Made by a program: the position numbers and the translations under genes. Source: Verpa conica (Eukaryota > Ascomycota > Pezizomycetes > Pezizales > Morchellaceae). Taken from it: a stretch of DNA of 64,000 nucleotides. The notes under the pieces were generated by a model. The model was not told the DNA's origin. It did no database searches and saw only the letters and a list, made by a program, of their open reading frames with translations. The stretch spans positions 930,001 to 994,000 of the forward strand of contig JAUFSD010000018.1 in the NCBI GenBank assembly GCA_033030425.1, written 5' to 3'. Of the stretch, positions 1 through 10,059 are shown one piece after another. How positions within the stretch are numbered: position 1 is the first letter of the stretch; each line of letters starts with the position of its first letter.

Positions 1-980
1 CCAGAGTGACACATGGTGTGGGAATCCCATCGATTAGATAACTCCAGAATACCAGAGCCTATTCAGGGTGAAAGACACTATGTATTCCTCCCAAGAACCC
101 CGCTATACTCTTCCACCGCTAATAAACTATAAGGACCTCTGATATCAACTGAATATCATCATCGAGATCCTCCCCCTCTCCCAAAAGCACCCAGCCAAGG
201 ATCACAAGCCCAAGTAGGAGGAAAACATTCCTGTTCCATAGTCCGGTGAAGCTACCCCTTTGTACGGCCCAAATCGTGTGGCCAGGTTTCTAGTCTTTTT
301 CATATTCCGTTATATGTTGGGCCGCTACTTTAGGGGGGGGCAGCATCTTCTACCGGATTATGTGATACTGTTTGCAGAAGATTGCTGTCTGCATTTATGA
401 TCCTAGGATAGTTGTGGATCTGGTGCAGTCTATACCCGGGGTCCAGCGAAAGCTTCAATTATGCTTTGTTTTGCGATCCGGAGATGCACCAGCAAGTAAT
501 TCTTATTGCTGACCCAAAATTTAGATACATAAATACCCAGAGCCCACCGGAAGCTTCAATTGTGTTCCGGTTTGTCATTTGGAGATAAATTGGCAGCCGG
601 AAATCAGATTAATTAGCAACCTAAGTCTGAAACTCGAACGCGGGTGTGGAAAACCTACATCGAAGATGACCTTCTTGCAGAAAGACTACCTAAATTCCTT
701 CTATCTAGAAGAAAGTCAGATATTTCTAGACAATAGCAATTAATACGGTATTATAAGGGACCGGAACGCCAGCGAACCAGTTTTATACCCTTTAATCCAC
801 GCTTTAAGGAGGATAATGGGTTTCTCGATAGACTTCCACTACACTGTAGGAAGAGGGCATCGATAGCCGGGAGAACCATGTATTATCAAAAACCCCTACC
901 TGGAGGAGACCTAGATACTTTAGGATAATGGGAGTTTGTATCCGGCAAGGTGTTAGAAACGGGAGGCGGAAAATCTTCCT
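1..980. other. Gene-free left edge with decayed repeats
   Basis: No convincing coding region is visible. Two related stretches near 445-500 and 545-600 share a motif of the type GAAGCTTCAATTxTG followed by a TTTG and GGAGAT segment, so this part looks like the worn beginning of the tandem-repeat field that follows. No gene, RNA or transposon ends were recognised. Confidence 0.5.
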
Positions 981-2175
981 GGCTGAACTTTTGACCCAAA
1001 CACGAGTGGATTCAACTAATGCTAGACCCCGACTTAAATCAAAGGATCAATAGCATGAAGCAATTGATTTTTCTTGGGGATATTTAACTCAAATACGAGT
1101 GGGTTTAACTAATTACTGCATACTTGTTCGGACAAAGTAATATTTTCAGTCTCAGGATATTAGAAGTAAATTTTTCTTAGGGATTAACCCAAACACGAGC
1201 AGTTCTAATTAGCTAATTATTCTCCACAATCTAGATCAAGAGACAACCGACAGGAAGCAATGAACTTTGTTTGGAGATGGTTTAACCCAAACACGAGTGG
1301 GTATAATTGATTACTACTCCCCAGTTTAGATCAAGGGACAACCAGCAGAAGCCAATGAACTTTGGATGGAGATGATTTAAATCACCATCCTTAGATCAAA
1401 GGACAACCAGCAGAAACCAATGAACTTTGGATGGAGATGATTTAAATCAACCATCCTTAGATCAAGGGACAACCAGCAGAAACCAATGAACTTTGGGTGG
1501 AGATGTTTTAAATCAACCATCCTTAGCTTTAGCGAATAGCTGCGTCCCGACTTAAACCAAGTTGATACCGGCAGCTGCCGGAAACAGGTCGATTTTCCTC
1601 AGAGACTTTTTGACCCAAGCACGAGTAGGTCTATTTTATAGCTGCATCCCGGCATAAGCCAAGGGATACAACTATAACGGGAAGCGAGAGAATCCTCCGG
1701 AGGATTTTTGAATACGAGGGTTTATGTTTAGCTGTGTCCTGAATAAGCTAAATGTCACCGGTAGCAGGGAGAGGACTTCTTACCAACAGCAGGCAACAAG
1801 AGAGCTGCTTGAGGGGTTTTAGCCTAGATGCGAGGGTTTTATGTTCAGCTGTGTCCCTGAATTAGCTAAATGTCACCGGTAGTGGGGAGAGGACTTCTTA
1901 CCAACACCAGGAAAAAGAGAGCTGTTTGAGGGGTTTTTGGCCCAGACACGAGTGGGTTTATGTTTAGCTATGCCACGGGATAAGCTGGGGAGTACCGGCA
2001 GAGGAAACGAGAGAATTTCTTACCAACAGGAAAGTAGGGAATAGCTAAATTCCCCTCATCCCATCTATGGCAAGCACCGTAACATTGGCACGAGACCAGA
2101 GGAACACAGCAGGAAGCGAGAGACAATGTGGAGATGTTTTGCCCCAGGCATGAGGGGGCCTAAAACATCTCCAAG
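980..2175. repeat. Degenerate tandem array, unit about 65-120 bp
   Basis: About ten diverged units recur head to tail. Each begins with a segment like CCCAAACACGAGTGGGTTT, followed by a purine-rich stretch with GGGACAACCAGCAG or ACCGGTAGxxGGGAGAGGA. Clear starts lie near 986, 1086, 1186, 1280, 1610, 1705, 1815 and 1930. Between about 1320 and 1520 a shorter unit of about 65 bp is repeated three times almost unchanged. No reading frame runs through the array. It could be a satellite or the remains of a repeat-bearing element. Confidence 0.75.
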
Positions 2176-4645
2176 CCAGCAGACGGCACCCGAATCCCAA
2201 AGGATTCTCCGAAAACCTTTCAACACTACTTTAAGTTAGGGGTACTATTGGTAACCAGGGGTAAAAAGAGTATCTGCTTGGGAACTTACAATCTCAATTT
2301 GAGCGGGTTAAGTATGGCCATCGAACCCCCTGGAATTAGATGGAATTCCAGCAGGAAGAACAGAGAACCGTCGAGCAAGGCGCAAACAAACACCAATGTG
2401 TTTGCGAAATGGGATCACAGAAGGCAAATGCCTCTGTTCCCAATCCAAGAACTACTACATTACAAGGAAAGGAAACGGAAAAGGCTAGACCTTCCACCTG
2501 ATGACCGAATGGCCCCTCGTTGTTATTCGGCCTTTTCTTTTTCGGTTTGGGGGGTTTCCTACGTGTTCTGCCAGCAGAATCTACACTGAGTGTTAGAACT
2601 CCTTCAAATCAGAGAGGAAAGGTGAAATGAGAAAGACTTACCTATGGACTGTTTACCACACGTATATCGATAGCGGCCAGTAGAGAAAGTCTCATCACTT
2701 GGATAAGAACCTTCGCCTACGGCTCTAGGCAAAGGCTAATAGACCCTTGAGAGTCTGTTGGCCATTAAGGGAAAGGGGAGGTCGAGGTAAATATAGGGCC
2801 GGAGGGTGCACCCATAGATTACTTGCTGGATCGATGGTAGACACCTGTAGGTAGAGTTTGTGGTGTAAGGAAAAAGAAAAAGGAATGATGGGTGGGGTGC
2901 GGAAGTATGTGGGTGTGCAGGAGGTAGAAGGAAGGGTTCTTACGGCACATCAGATTTTTGTGTTGGGTGGGGTAAAGACCGTGTACAAGAGTCTGGTTAC
3001 TATCTATCCGATAGGCGGAGTAAAGGTGTGAAAGACCAGCCACTCAAAAAACAATCACCAGGCACTTTCTTCTCCTTGGGGATACACACCAATCAGAAAA
3101 ATAAACTCAAGCTGCCTTGAAGGCAAGATGGGCCACCGGAAAACAACATTACAAAGCCCAGAGGATATTCTATCCAACGCGGTGCAAAAGATACAAATAA
3201 AGGCCACCAGCAGTTACTTTACAGAGAAATCATCTATTCATGCATTTATGATTACAACAGCAAACAAGTCAAAATATGGGAGACAAAAGTGTGACTCAAA
3301 TTTAACTCAGATAAAAACCTTTGTTTATGTATTTTAAAGAGGGGCAGATAGCCAATACGGGGCACCGAAGGAGATTAGAGGGTGGTTTTTACATACGCTA
3401 GAACTACGGGCCAGGACAAACCAATCACGGCAGAGACCGCCAACAAGCACAAACATGATAGTATTTACGTCCCGCCTGTCCAACACAGCGGCAAAGCAAC
3501 GGCAGCACCCATCAGAAATTATATCCGCAGCAACCCCTGAATATTCATCTATCCTCAATGCACAAGATAATCAGTTCTTACGAAAATTCAGCAGCAGACG
3601 TATTTACAGCCATCACCATGATTCTAGGCATTGTAGGCATCTTCTAGTTTGCAGGGTATAGGGGGTGGAGGATCAACTTTGGAAAGAAGCCTACATGAAA
3701 ATTCTGAGAGTGTGATTGTGGGAAAATAGTGGGGTTCTGTCCTAAAGAGATAAAGACAAAAGATGGGCAAGCCCCGGTTTCAAGAACAGTAAGTGTAAAA
3801 GTTTAATTTACAGTCACAGTGGGAGGCTACGGAGATAATTACCCCTTTCCCACTATTACATGTATTCTTCTTCGCGAGACATGGGTATTTGAGATCATGG
3901 ATTATCACTCGCTGGTATTGAGGGCATTTTTTACGGTAATTCCCAATGCATTTACTCAATTAAGCGAGAGAAATACTAATGATTCTATTTAGAGAGACTT
4001 AGAGACGGTGGTACATCTATGATTATACGAGAATTTGGCTTTGCAAATCTATCAAATTACTGGAAAATAAAGATACGAAAGTGGAATATAGTTGGTGGCC
4101 CCAGCGACCCGAAGCCCACAATGCGCCCAACCCGTTGCCTAACAGGCGTGGCTTAGTAACCTTCCTCCATAAACACAAAATAACCCTTTAATCTCACCCT
4201 ATACCAGGTCTAAAACCAGTATTAAATATGGCGATTACGTGTATTTTCCCGTTGCAATCTATCTATATGGCTTCAATTGCCACCAACCGCAATTATCTAT
4301 ATTTATAGCTATAGTTTGATACCTGGAAGTACATGTTTCTTTGTTCGTTTATTTTAATTCTGGATGTAGCAATTATCAACAGAGTATATCAGAGCCCCCA
4401 CAAAACCTATCATGCAACCGCTTATATCATATACCCGGAGCATAGGAATACATTTCGCTCTATCTGTTTCCATCTACACCTCCGCTACGTAAACCCCGCA
4501 AAACGTAAAAAGCTTATTCCAGGCTAGTCAAATGGGCCAAATCATCTTTCCTACTACCAATGCTTCTCTCCCTCACCTCGATCCCAGGTCCAACAGGCCG
4601 TGATGCTCTATGCAACGGGAACACCTATTCACGGCAATCAGCCAC
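2176..4645. other. Gene-poor interval with no supported gene
   Basis: Only short open frames occur here (under 115 codons), none with a recognisable domain, codon signature or splice structure. A hydrophobic stretch readable on the plus strand around 3558-3640 (FTAITMILGIVGIF, then a stop) is discussed as a possible decayed relative of the small transmembrane family, but it is too weak to annotate as a gene. The remainder is AT-rich spacer. Confidence 0.4.
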
Positions 4646-4996
4646 CTACTCCAGTTCCCCCCAGTCTTCATCCCATCCCATTTTCACGCCCTCTTTCCAC
4701 CCCTCCACACACTTATGCTGCCCTCGCTTCTGACGTAACCGTGGGGAATTTAAACTCCATACCCTAGTTCCCCCCCAACCCCACCTAAATGCGACCTCAT
4801 GAGCAAACAGCTCCCCGAAACCAAGCATTAGACCGTTAATAAACGGCAAAACAAGGTTTATCGCAGCGGTTCTTAAAAGTGAGACTATTGTTGGCGGGCG
4901 GTAAAGAACAACCGGTGACGAAGACTCGGACGAGCCCGCTTCGGAGCGCGGGATATTCGCCGAAGCGAAGGACGAGGAGGGAGAAGGGTCAGACAT
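4646..4996 (-). CDS. MIM1: Mitochondrial outer-membrane import factor Mim1 (Tom13 family)
   Basis: This 116-residue protein matches the fungal Mim1/Tom13 family. Mim1 works with Mim2 in the mitochondrial outer membrane to insert alpha-helical outer-membrane proteins, including TOM receptors. The Ser-rich N-terminus (residues 1-30) leads into the family core at about 38-75 (SLLRTAAINLVLPFINGLML, then GFGELFAHEVAFRWGW). A single transmembrane helix lies at about 46-64 with small-residue spacing (G55, G59, G61) of the type used for helix packing and self-assembly. The charged C-terminus is variable, as is usual. There is no intron, and the ATG at 4996 is the only reasonable start. It is transcribed divergently from the gene at 5624. 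Mim1 is restricted to fungi, so this is a taxonomic marker. The residues after RWGW (about 76-116) are less certain because they are weakly conserved. Confidence 0.88.
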   Translation of the reverse strand: MSDPSPSSSFASANIPRSEAGSSESSSPVVLYRPPTIVSLLRTAAINLVLPFINGLMLGFGELFAHEVAFRWGWGGTRVWSLNSPRLRQKRGQHKCVEGWKEGVKMGWDEDWGELE

Positions 4997-5623
4997 TGTG
5001 TTTTGCTACGGGTGTGAATCTCGAATCCGGTACTGTGGTGGGGTGACGTTGTAGGTGGGGGGTTACCCGGTCTGTGCTGCGCTGGCGAGGTGACGTATTA
5101 GAGGGGGGGTCACGGTGATGTTGTCACGCGTGACGGCGCCGGATGCATCTGATGGTGATGCACTGCAGGTAATCCCGAGTGCATAGAGTGGTCTACATAG
5201 TACATAAGGAGTGCATTTCCAATGAAATATCTCATACAAATTGAATGAAAAAGTTTTCCGTGTATGTGTGCATGTATGTACATTTAGGATCCCCATCGCG
5301 TTCCAGGTCCAGCATCGGCTGCCGATTGTAGTCCCCGGTTGTGTTTCAACTTCCGCATTCGTGTTTCCACAGAAGATCCAGAAAAGACCAGCGGAGACTG
5401 GTGATATCCCTGATATCCCTGCGATTGTTGGGCCTGCAATCACCCCACACTTTTTGGTGTCTTATCCTGATCCTCCCGGGGTTGACAATCCCTTGGCTGC
5501 GGACCTTTAAACCGACCCCTTCGCTCCCCTCAACACCCTCAGCCTTTTAACCACAACACCAACACAATAAAAGACTCTACTCAACTTCAACCAGGCTTCC
5601 TTCAACAGGTACCACAAGAAACA
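4997..5623. promoter_or_regulatory. Divergent intergenic region between Mim1 and the 5624 gene
   Basis: These 627 bp separate two genes reading away from each other, so both promoters should lie here. A pyrimidine-rich CAAC/CTC leader (about 5510-5620) directly precedes the ATG at 5624. No unambiguous TATA box was chosen. Open frames crossing this segment lack any family signature. Confidence 0.5.
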
Positions 5624-6514
5624 ATGGCCTCCACCTCTAGCAGTGACAAGTCTACTCCTCAGTCCCAACAAACTTCACCCCCTCCTTCGGATCTCTTCCA
5701 CTCCATTCGTCGCTTCACAGACCACCATATTGCATCGGTCCTCCATAGCCTTATCGGCCTCCCTACCATGCTCCCCCCTTCTAATACATGGATAATGGAC
5801 GAAGAGGACGCTCCACGTCCCAAATCTGCTACCCCACCCGACACCCCGGCTAGCAGCGGCGTTGTCGCGGCAACCAACGAGCTAATCAATAACTCGGTGT
5901 CTACACCACCACCACCGTCCCAGTCTACCAGAGGGCGAATGGCAGAGTACTCACTCCTTTCTGACCCCCGTAACAGCATTTTTCGCCCAGAAGAGGAAGA
6001 GAGGCTAGGTCAGGTGTGGAGACAGATGAGTGCACTACATAGAGACTTTGCAGCGCCATTCTTTGGTGGAGATGTCTGGGGAACGGGTATGGGCAAGGGG
6101 TGGGACACAATGAGTATTAAGCCGTTGTTTTGGACCGTGGGGATGGTCGGTGATGGCAAAAGGCTGGGTATCTTAAGGAGGACCGGAGAGGAGAAGGAGG
6201 GAGAGGGGAGGGAGGAGAGTGTAGAGACGGAAATGGATGCTTATAATATTGTTGCGCCCCCGACATCTTCTAGGACCTTCTTACAAACTAGCTCAACCTC
6301 TGCTGCGTTTGGGTCTGGACAGAACACAGAGGACCCGGCGAAGCCGAAAGTAGTAGCAACGGTGGCAACTACTCACTCTTATACTGGTCCGGATGGAGTG
6401 ACGAGAACTACATACGTACTCAAGAAACGCTTCACAGACGGCAGCGAGGAACGTGTGGAGGAGAATAGTACCAGTGCTGCCGATAGAGGGATGAGGCGGA
6501 TCAGCGAGAACTAA
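5624..6514 (+). CDS. Conserved fungal hypothetical protein (296 aa)
   Basis: This is a single-exon protein of 296 residues. The N-terminus is low-complexity (Ser/Thr/Pro-rich, including runs of prolines near residues 95-98). The middle (about 120-185) carries a more ordered Trp- and Phe-containing segment with the pattern FFGGDVWGTG. The C-terminal part holds a compact motif, YTGPDGVTRTTYVLKKRF followed by TDGSEERVEEN (about 250-282). Similar 'hPDG(S/V)TTxxVLKKRFxDGxEE' tails occur in uncharacterised fungal proteins, some thought to be mitochondrial; this is recollection of a pattern, not a verified hit. The start sits after a typical pyrimidine-rich leader (ACAAGAAACA then ATG). No transmembrane helix or catalytic motif was seen, and I do not assign a function. 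Confidence 0.75.
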   Translation: MASTSSSDKSTPQSQQTSPPPSDLFHSIRRFTDHHIASVLHSLIGLPTMLPPSNTWIMDEEDAPRPKSATPPDTPASSGVVAATNELINNSVSTPPPPSQSTRGRMAEYSLLSDPRNSIFRPEEEERLGQVWRQMSALHRDFAAPFFGGDVWGTGMGKGWDTMSIKPLFWTVGMVGDGKRLGILRRTGEEKEGEGREESVETEMDAYNIVAPPTSSRTFLQTSSTSAAFGSGQNTEDPAKPKVVATVATTHSYTGPDGVTRTTYVLKKRFTDGSEERVEENSTSAADRGMRRISEN

Positions 6515-7376
6515 AAAAAAATATGAATAACTGTAATCAATAGGTTCCTGGTGAACATTTTTTTTTTCATTGGGCTTTCTTTTTCTTTCCCTCTTTTACA
6601 GTCTTATGGTGATTGATGGGGTCGGTTTTATCCCCTGGTGCTGGCTGTTGGCTTTTCCTTTTCCTTTTTTCCTTTCTCTTTACCAGTTCTCTTTTGTTGA
6701 TTTATTCTGCTGAGTAGGATGTTTTTTGTATCACATTTTACTCTATATCTTACGATCCACCAATCTAGCGTTGTCTGCTTGGGCTGAGGGGTACACATGA
6801 TACGATACACAAAATATTTGTTTTTGGGCATGCAAAGATGGGGTGGGAACCGGCGTTCTTTTTAAGGGTTTTTTGTTTTTCTTGTATGACCTATGTGCTA
6901 TTGGGCGATTGTGTAGGGTATTTGGCTTTTATATTAGCTTATATTATGACTATGCATAGAGCAGGAGATATGTGAGGCGATTTAAGTGCGGAAGGGGGGA
7001 TTAAGTAATGAAGATCTGCGGTTTCCTTCCTGCAAGTGGTTGATCATAAGGTGGTCATAATGCGTCACTCGGGTTTGCTAAGCTATAAGTAATCACTAGG
7101 TACCTTAGAGCTATGTACTTTAGCCGCTAATAATGTGCCTCAAATACATGTACATACATGTATCCAATGCTAGCCAGAAGTACATGTCGAATAAAAGAAG
7201 ATTGAATGAGCCTAATGAATGTTCTGAATAGAGAAGTACCAGCAGACAATAGTCTACCCCCACCGTAAAGGACCATCCAGACCCTCCGAAATTCATAAGC
7301 CTAGTAAATCCATTTTTCACCCTACTATCCCCCCCCCTCCACGACTTCTTTTTTTGAGATTGGTTGAAGGACCGCT
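6515..7376. other. Convergent intergenic spacer
   Basis: This spacer separates the plus-strand 296-aa gene from the minus-strand TPR gene, so it holds both 3' ends. T-rich runs at about 6558-6600 and 6640-6680 fit a 3' UTR or termination zone for the plus-strand gene. No further gene is supported. Confidence 0.5.
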
Positions 7377-9242
7377 TTACTCAAGGTGGCTCTTGGTCTC
7401 GGCAACACAACGCGCAGATTCCAACGTGGATGGATGGTCCTTCCCTAGTTCTTTCTCCCTCCCCTTCAACGCCCGCTGATGGAAATCCAGAGCCGCCGGA
7501 TATCTTTCCTGCAGGTAAAATATCGTTGCCATATTACTGACGGTATCGAGTGTGTCTGGATGCCCCCTAACCAGTGTTCTCTCCCTGCCGACTAAAGCTT
7601 TCCTATACCACTCGAGCGCCTTATCGAACTTCTCTTCCTTCTGGCAGACAGCTCCGAGGCTATCGTAGCAGGATATCATGCTGTTTAAAGTTGCAAGGGT
7701 TTCCGGGTTTTTCTTCCCCAGTGTCTTCTCTTTCACGTATAATACACGATTATACCATTCGAGTGCTTCCTCGAATCGACTCTGCTTATTGAGGAGGTCG
7801 GCGATGTTGCCAGTGGTCTCAGTTACGGATTTGTGCTCTTTGCCGAATATCTTCTCAAGGCCGGCCAAAGCTCGTCTATAGTGACTCAGGGCCTCCTCGT
7901 ATTCTCCCTCGTGGTATAGAACAAGGCCAATGCTGTTGAGGACCTGGGGGGTACGCATACCCTCCGCCCCGTTTGTCTTCTCGTAACTAGAGAGTGCCTT
8001 TCTATACCACTCGAGTGCGTCCCCATACTTCTTTTGACTATCGTGGATCATGCCAATGGTGTTGAAGACAGTAGGAGTGACCAAGTCGTCTTTTCCGTTC
8101 TGGATGGCCAGTATACGCTCACAGCGCTTGAGAGCATCGTCGTAGTCTTTTTTATACCACATGACGGTGGCCATGTTACTGAGGACCAAGAGGGTGAGTG
8201 GATGCTCCTTTCCAAAGCCGTTTTCGTGGCCAGTAAGCGATATATTATACCACTCGAGGGCTTCATCGTATTTCCCCTCATCCTGGAGAACAGTCGCGAC
8301 TCCGTTGGTAGCGGTAAGGGCTACAAGACTCCCTTGCTCTGTTTTCTGCCCCGGCTCAGTCCCAGTGCTAGATATCACCCGGGTGAAGCATTTAATAGCC
8401 TCGTCGTATTTCTCTTGGATCTTGAGGACCTCGGCTATGCTACAGACAACTTGAAGAGTGACTGGATGGTTCTTCCCAAACTCTCGTAGTGATTCCAGAC
8501 CTGCCAGCCCTCGTCTATACCACACAAGTGCCTCGTCATATTTATACTGATCCATAAAGAGCTCGCCGATATAGTTGATAGCGTCAAGAGTTTCTTTCCC
8601 CGGCTTCGCACCCCCACCGGTAACAACCCGCTTAAAGCACTGCAGCGACTCATCGTATCTTTTCAACCCCCGCAGAGCCACGCCTATATTCTTGACAACC
8701 TGAAGAGTAGTAGGATGCTGCTTCCCGAACTGCCGCAACGACTCATACCCCGCCAATGCCCTCTTATGCCACTCAAGAGCCTCCTCATGCCTATCCTGGT
8801 CCTCGAAGAGACTCCCAATATCGTCAATAGTAACAAGAGTCTCCGGATTCTCCTTCTTCGCCTGCTTCTTTGGTTTCTTCTCTTTACCGGCCAGCACCCG
8901 CTTATAGCACTCCAATGCCTCGTCGTACCTCTTCAACCGCTGAAGTACCGCAGCTATGTTTCCAACAACTATAAGTGTGCTATCGTTATCCTCCCCCGAT
9001 TTCCGCAATGACTCTGTCCTTGCCAAAGCGAGCTTATGCCATTCGAGCGCCTCAACATAGTCATCTTTTTCGCCGAAGAGCTCTGCGATGTTGTGGATGA
9101 TCATGATGGTGTAGGGGTGTGCCTCCCCTAGTGATTTCTCACGCTTGGATAGTTCTTGTTTTAGGCACTTTAGCGCTTCATCGTATTGACCACGGGTTTT
9201 GTATAACGCAACTATGTTGTCGACGTCGGTGATTGAGTCCAT
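7377..9242 (-). CDS. TPR-repeat protein 1 (kinesin-light-chain-like repeats, 621 aa)
   Basis: The protein is almost wholly tandem 42-residue tetratricopeptide repeats of the TPR_10/TPR_12 (kinesin light chain) type, with the core YDEALEWYKRAL followed by (G/A)xExxLGKEHPxTL and then a helix containing N(I/M)A. About 13 repeats can be counted. The frame stays open upstream to 9485, but I chose the ATG at 9242 (MDSITDVDNI) because the upstream 81 codons are low-complexity and lack TPR character. There is no signal peptide, membrane segment or nucleotide-binding domain. In fungi such repeats are often the ligand-binding part of NLR-like proteins, but no NB-ARC or NACHT lies upstream here. The C-terminal repeat (ALDFHQRALKGR...GKDHPS) is nearly the same as in the neighbour at 10060-11535, so the two genes are tandem paralogues. 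The partner is unknown. Confidence 0.85.
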   Translation of the reverse strand: MDSITDVDNIVALYKTRGQYDEALKCLKQELSKREKSLGEAHPYTIMIIHNIAELFGEKDDYVEALEWHKLALARTESLRKSGEDNDSTLIVVGNIAAVLQRLKRYDEALECYKRVLAGKEKKPKKQAKKENPETLVTIDDIGSLFEDQDRHEEALEWHKRALAGYESLRQFGKQHPTTLQVVKNIGVALRGLKRYDESLQCFKRVVTGGGAKPGKETLDAINYIGELFMDQYKYDEALVWYRRGLAGLESLREFGKNHPVTLQVVCSIAEVLKIQEKYDEAIKCFTRVISSTGTEPGQKTEQGSLVALTATNGVATVLQDEGKYDEALEWYNISLTGHENGFGKEHPLTLLVLSNMATVMWYKKDYDDALKRCERILAIQNGKDDLVTPTVFNTIGMIHDSQKKYGDALEWYRKALSSYEKTNGAEGMRTPQVLNSIGLVLYHEGEYEEALSHYRRALAGLEKIFGKEHKSVTETTGNIADLLNKQSRFEEALEWYNRVLYVKEKTLGKKNPETLATLNSMISCYDSLGAVCQKEEKFDKALEWYRKALVGRERTLVRGHPDTLDTVSNMATIFYLQERYPAALDFHQRALKGREKELGKDHPSTLESARCVAETKSHLE

Positions 9243-10059
9243 GGTTGCGCTCCCCCCTAGAGGTAGTTTAGTTTTTGTTTTTTTAATTTTAATTTTATTA
9301 AAGTTACTGGGTAAATAGTTATTACCATTCACTGAGCTGAAGAGGGTTTCTAGGTGGCAGATGGAGATAAGGCTTGAGTGTGCGGGGAGGGTAAATAGGT
9401 TGTTGGGGTCGCTTAATGGGGAATGATTGGCGCGATAGACCTGTTGGCGCGTCTGCTGCTTTACTGCTTGTAGGCTAGGTATCAAGGTTACTGTAGTGCG
9501 AGCATCTTACAGAACTGTTGTGTTTAATTCGATCACTCGGAATTTTAGTCTGTTATCAGGTTGTCACTCCGCGTGTTGAGTATTCCTTTGGGAAACTCTT
9601 TATGACACATTCACTCATCTTTCTTTGATGGCAATCTTGATGCATTCGATTGTATGTGCAAAATAACCGGGTGGGGCTCATAGCGTATCACTCGGCCCTT
9701 CTCAGCCAAACCCCCTCGATTAGTCGCGTATGTAACTGGAGGCTATAACGATATATGCCAAAAATTCACGCTCAAATCTGTTAATAAAAATAAAAATACA
9801 TAACGCAGTTCAAGCGGTATCAAACCATAAATGCAAATAACCAGTACTCCACTCTCCCTCCCACATGCTATTCCCCATTCTTTCACAGGCTCCCTAGTTC
9901 CCTCACTTTCTCTGAGTCCTCCCACACTCACTAGGAATACTTATACCTTAAGTCATAAAATAATAAAGAAAATTCGTCAAATAAGCTAAAAAGAAACTTG
10001 CCTGCAAGCGTAAAAGTAAACGATAAGACTTCCAACCACCATAAAGAGTAACCCAAACC
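9243..10059. other. Spacer between the two TPR genes
   Basis: This interval carries the upstream region of TPR gene 1 and the 3' flank of TPR gene 2. A T/A-rich stretch at about 9270-9300 lies just upstream of the chosen ATG. The in-frame extension of TPR gene 1 (9243-9485) is treated as 5' leader. No other gene is supported. Confidence 0.45.

Noticed and set aside
1..2175. LTR retrotransposon
   Set aside because: The repeats are tandem and no reverse transcriptase, integrase, primer-binding site or paired LTRs were visible.
2248..2589. 113-codon plus-strand frame in the left repeat region
   Set aside because: It begins without a convincing ATG context, has no recognisable family and follows directly on the tandem-repeat field.
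8034..8489. 151-codon plus-strand frame inside TPR gene 1
   Set aside because: Antisense shadow of the repetitive TPR coding sequence; the periodic codons explain the open frame.
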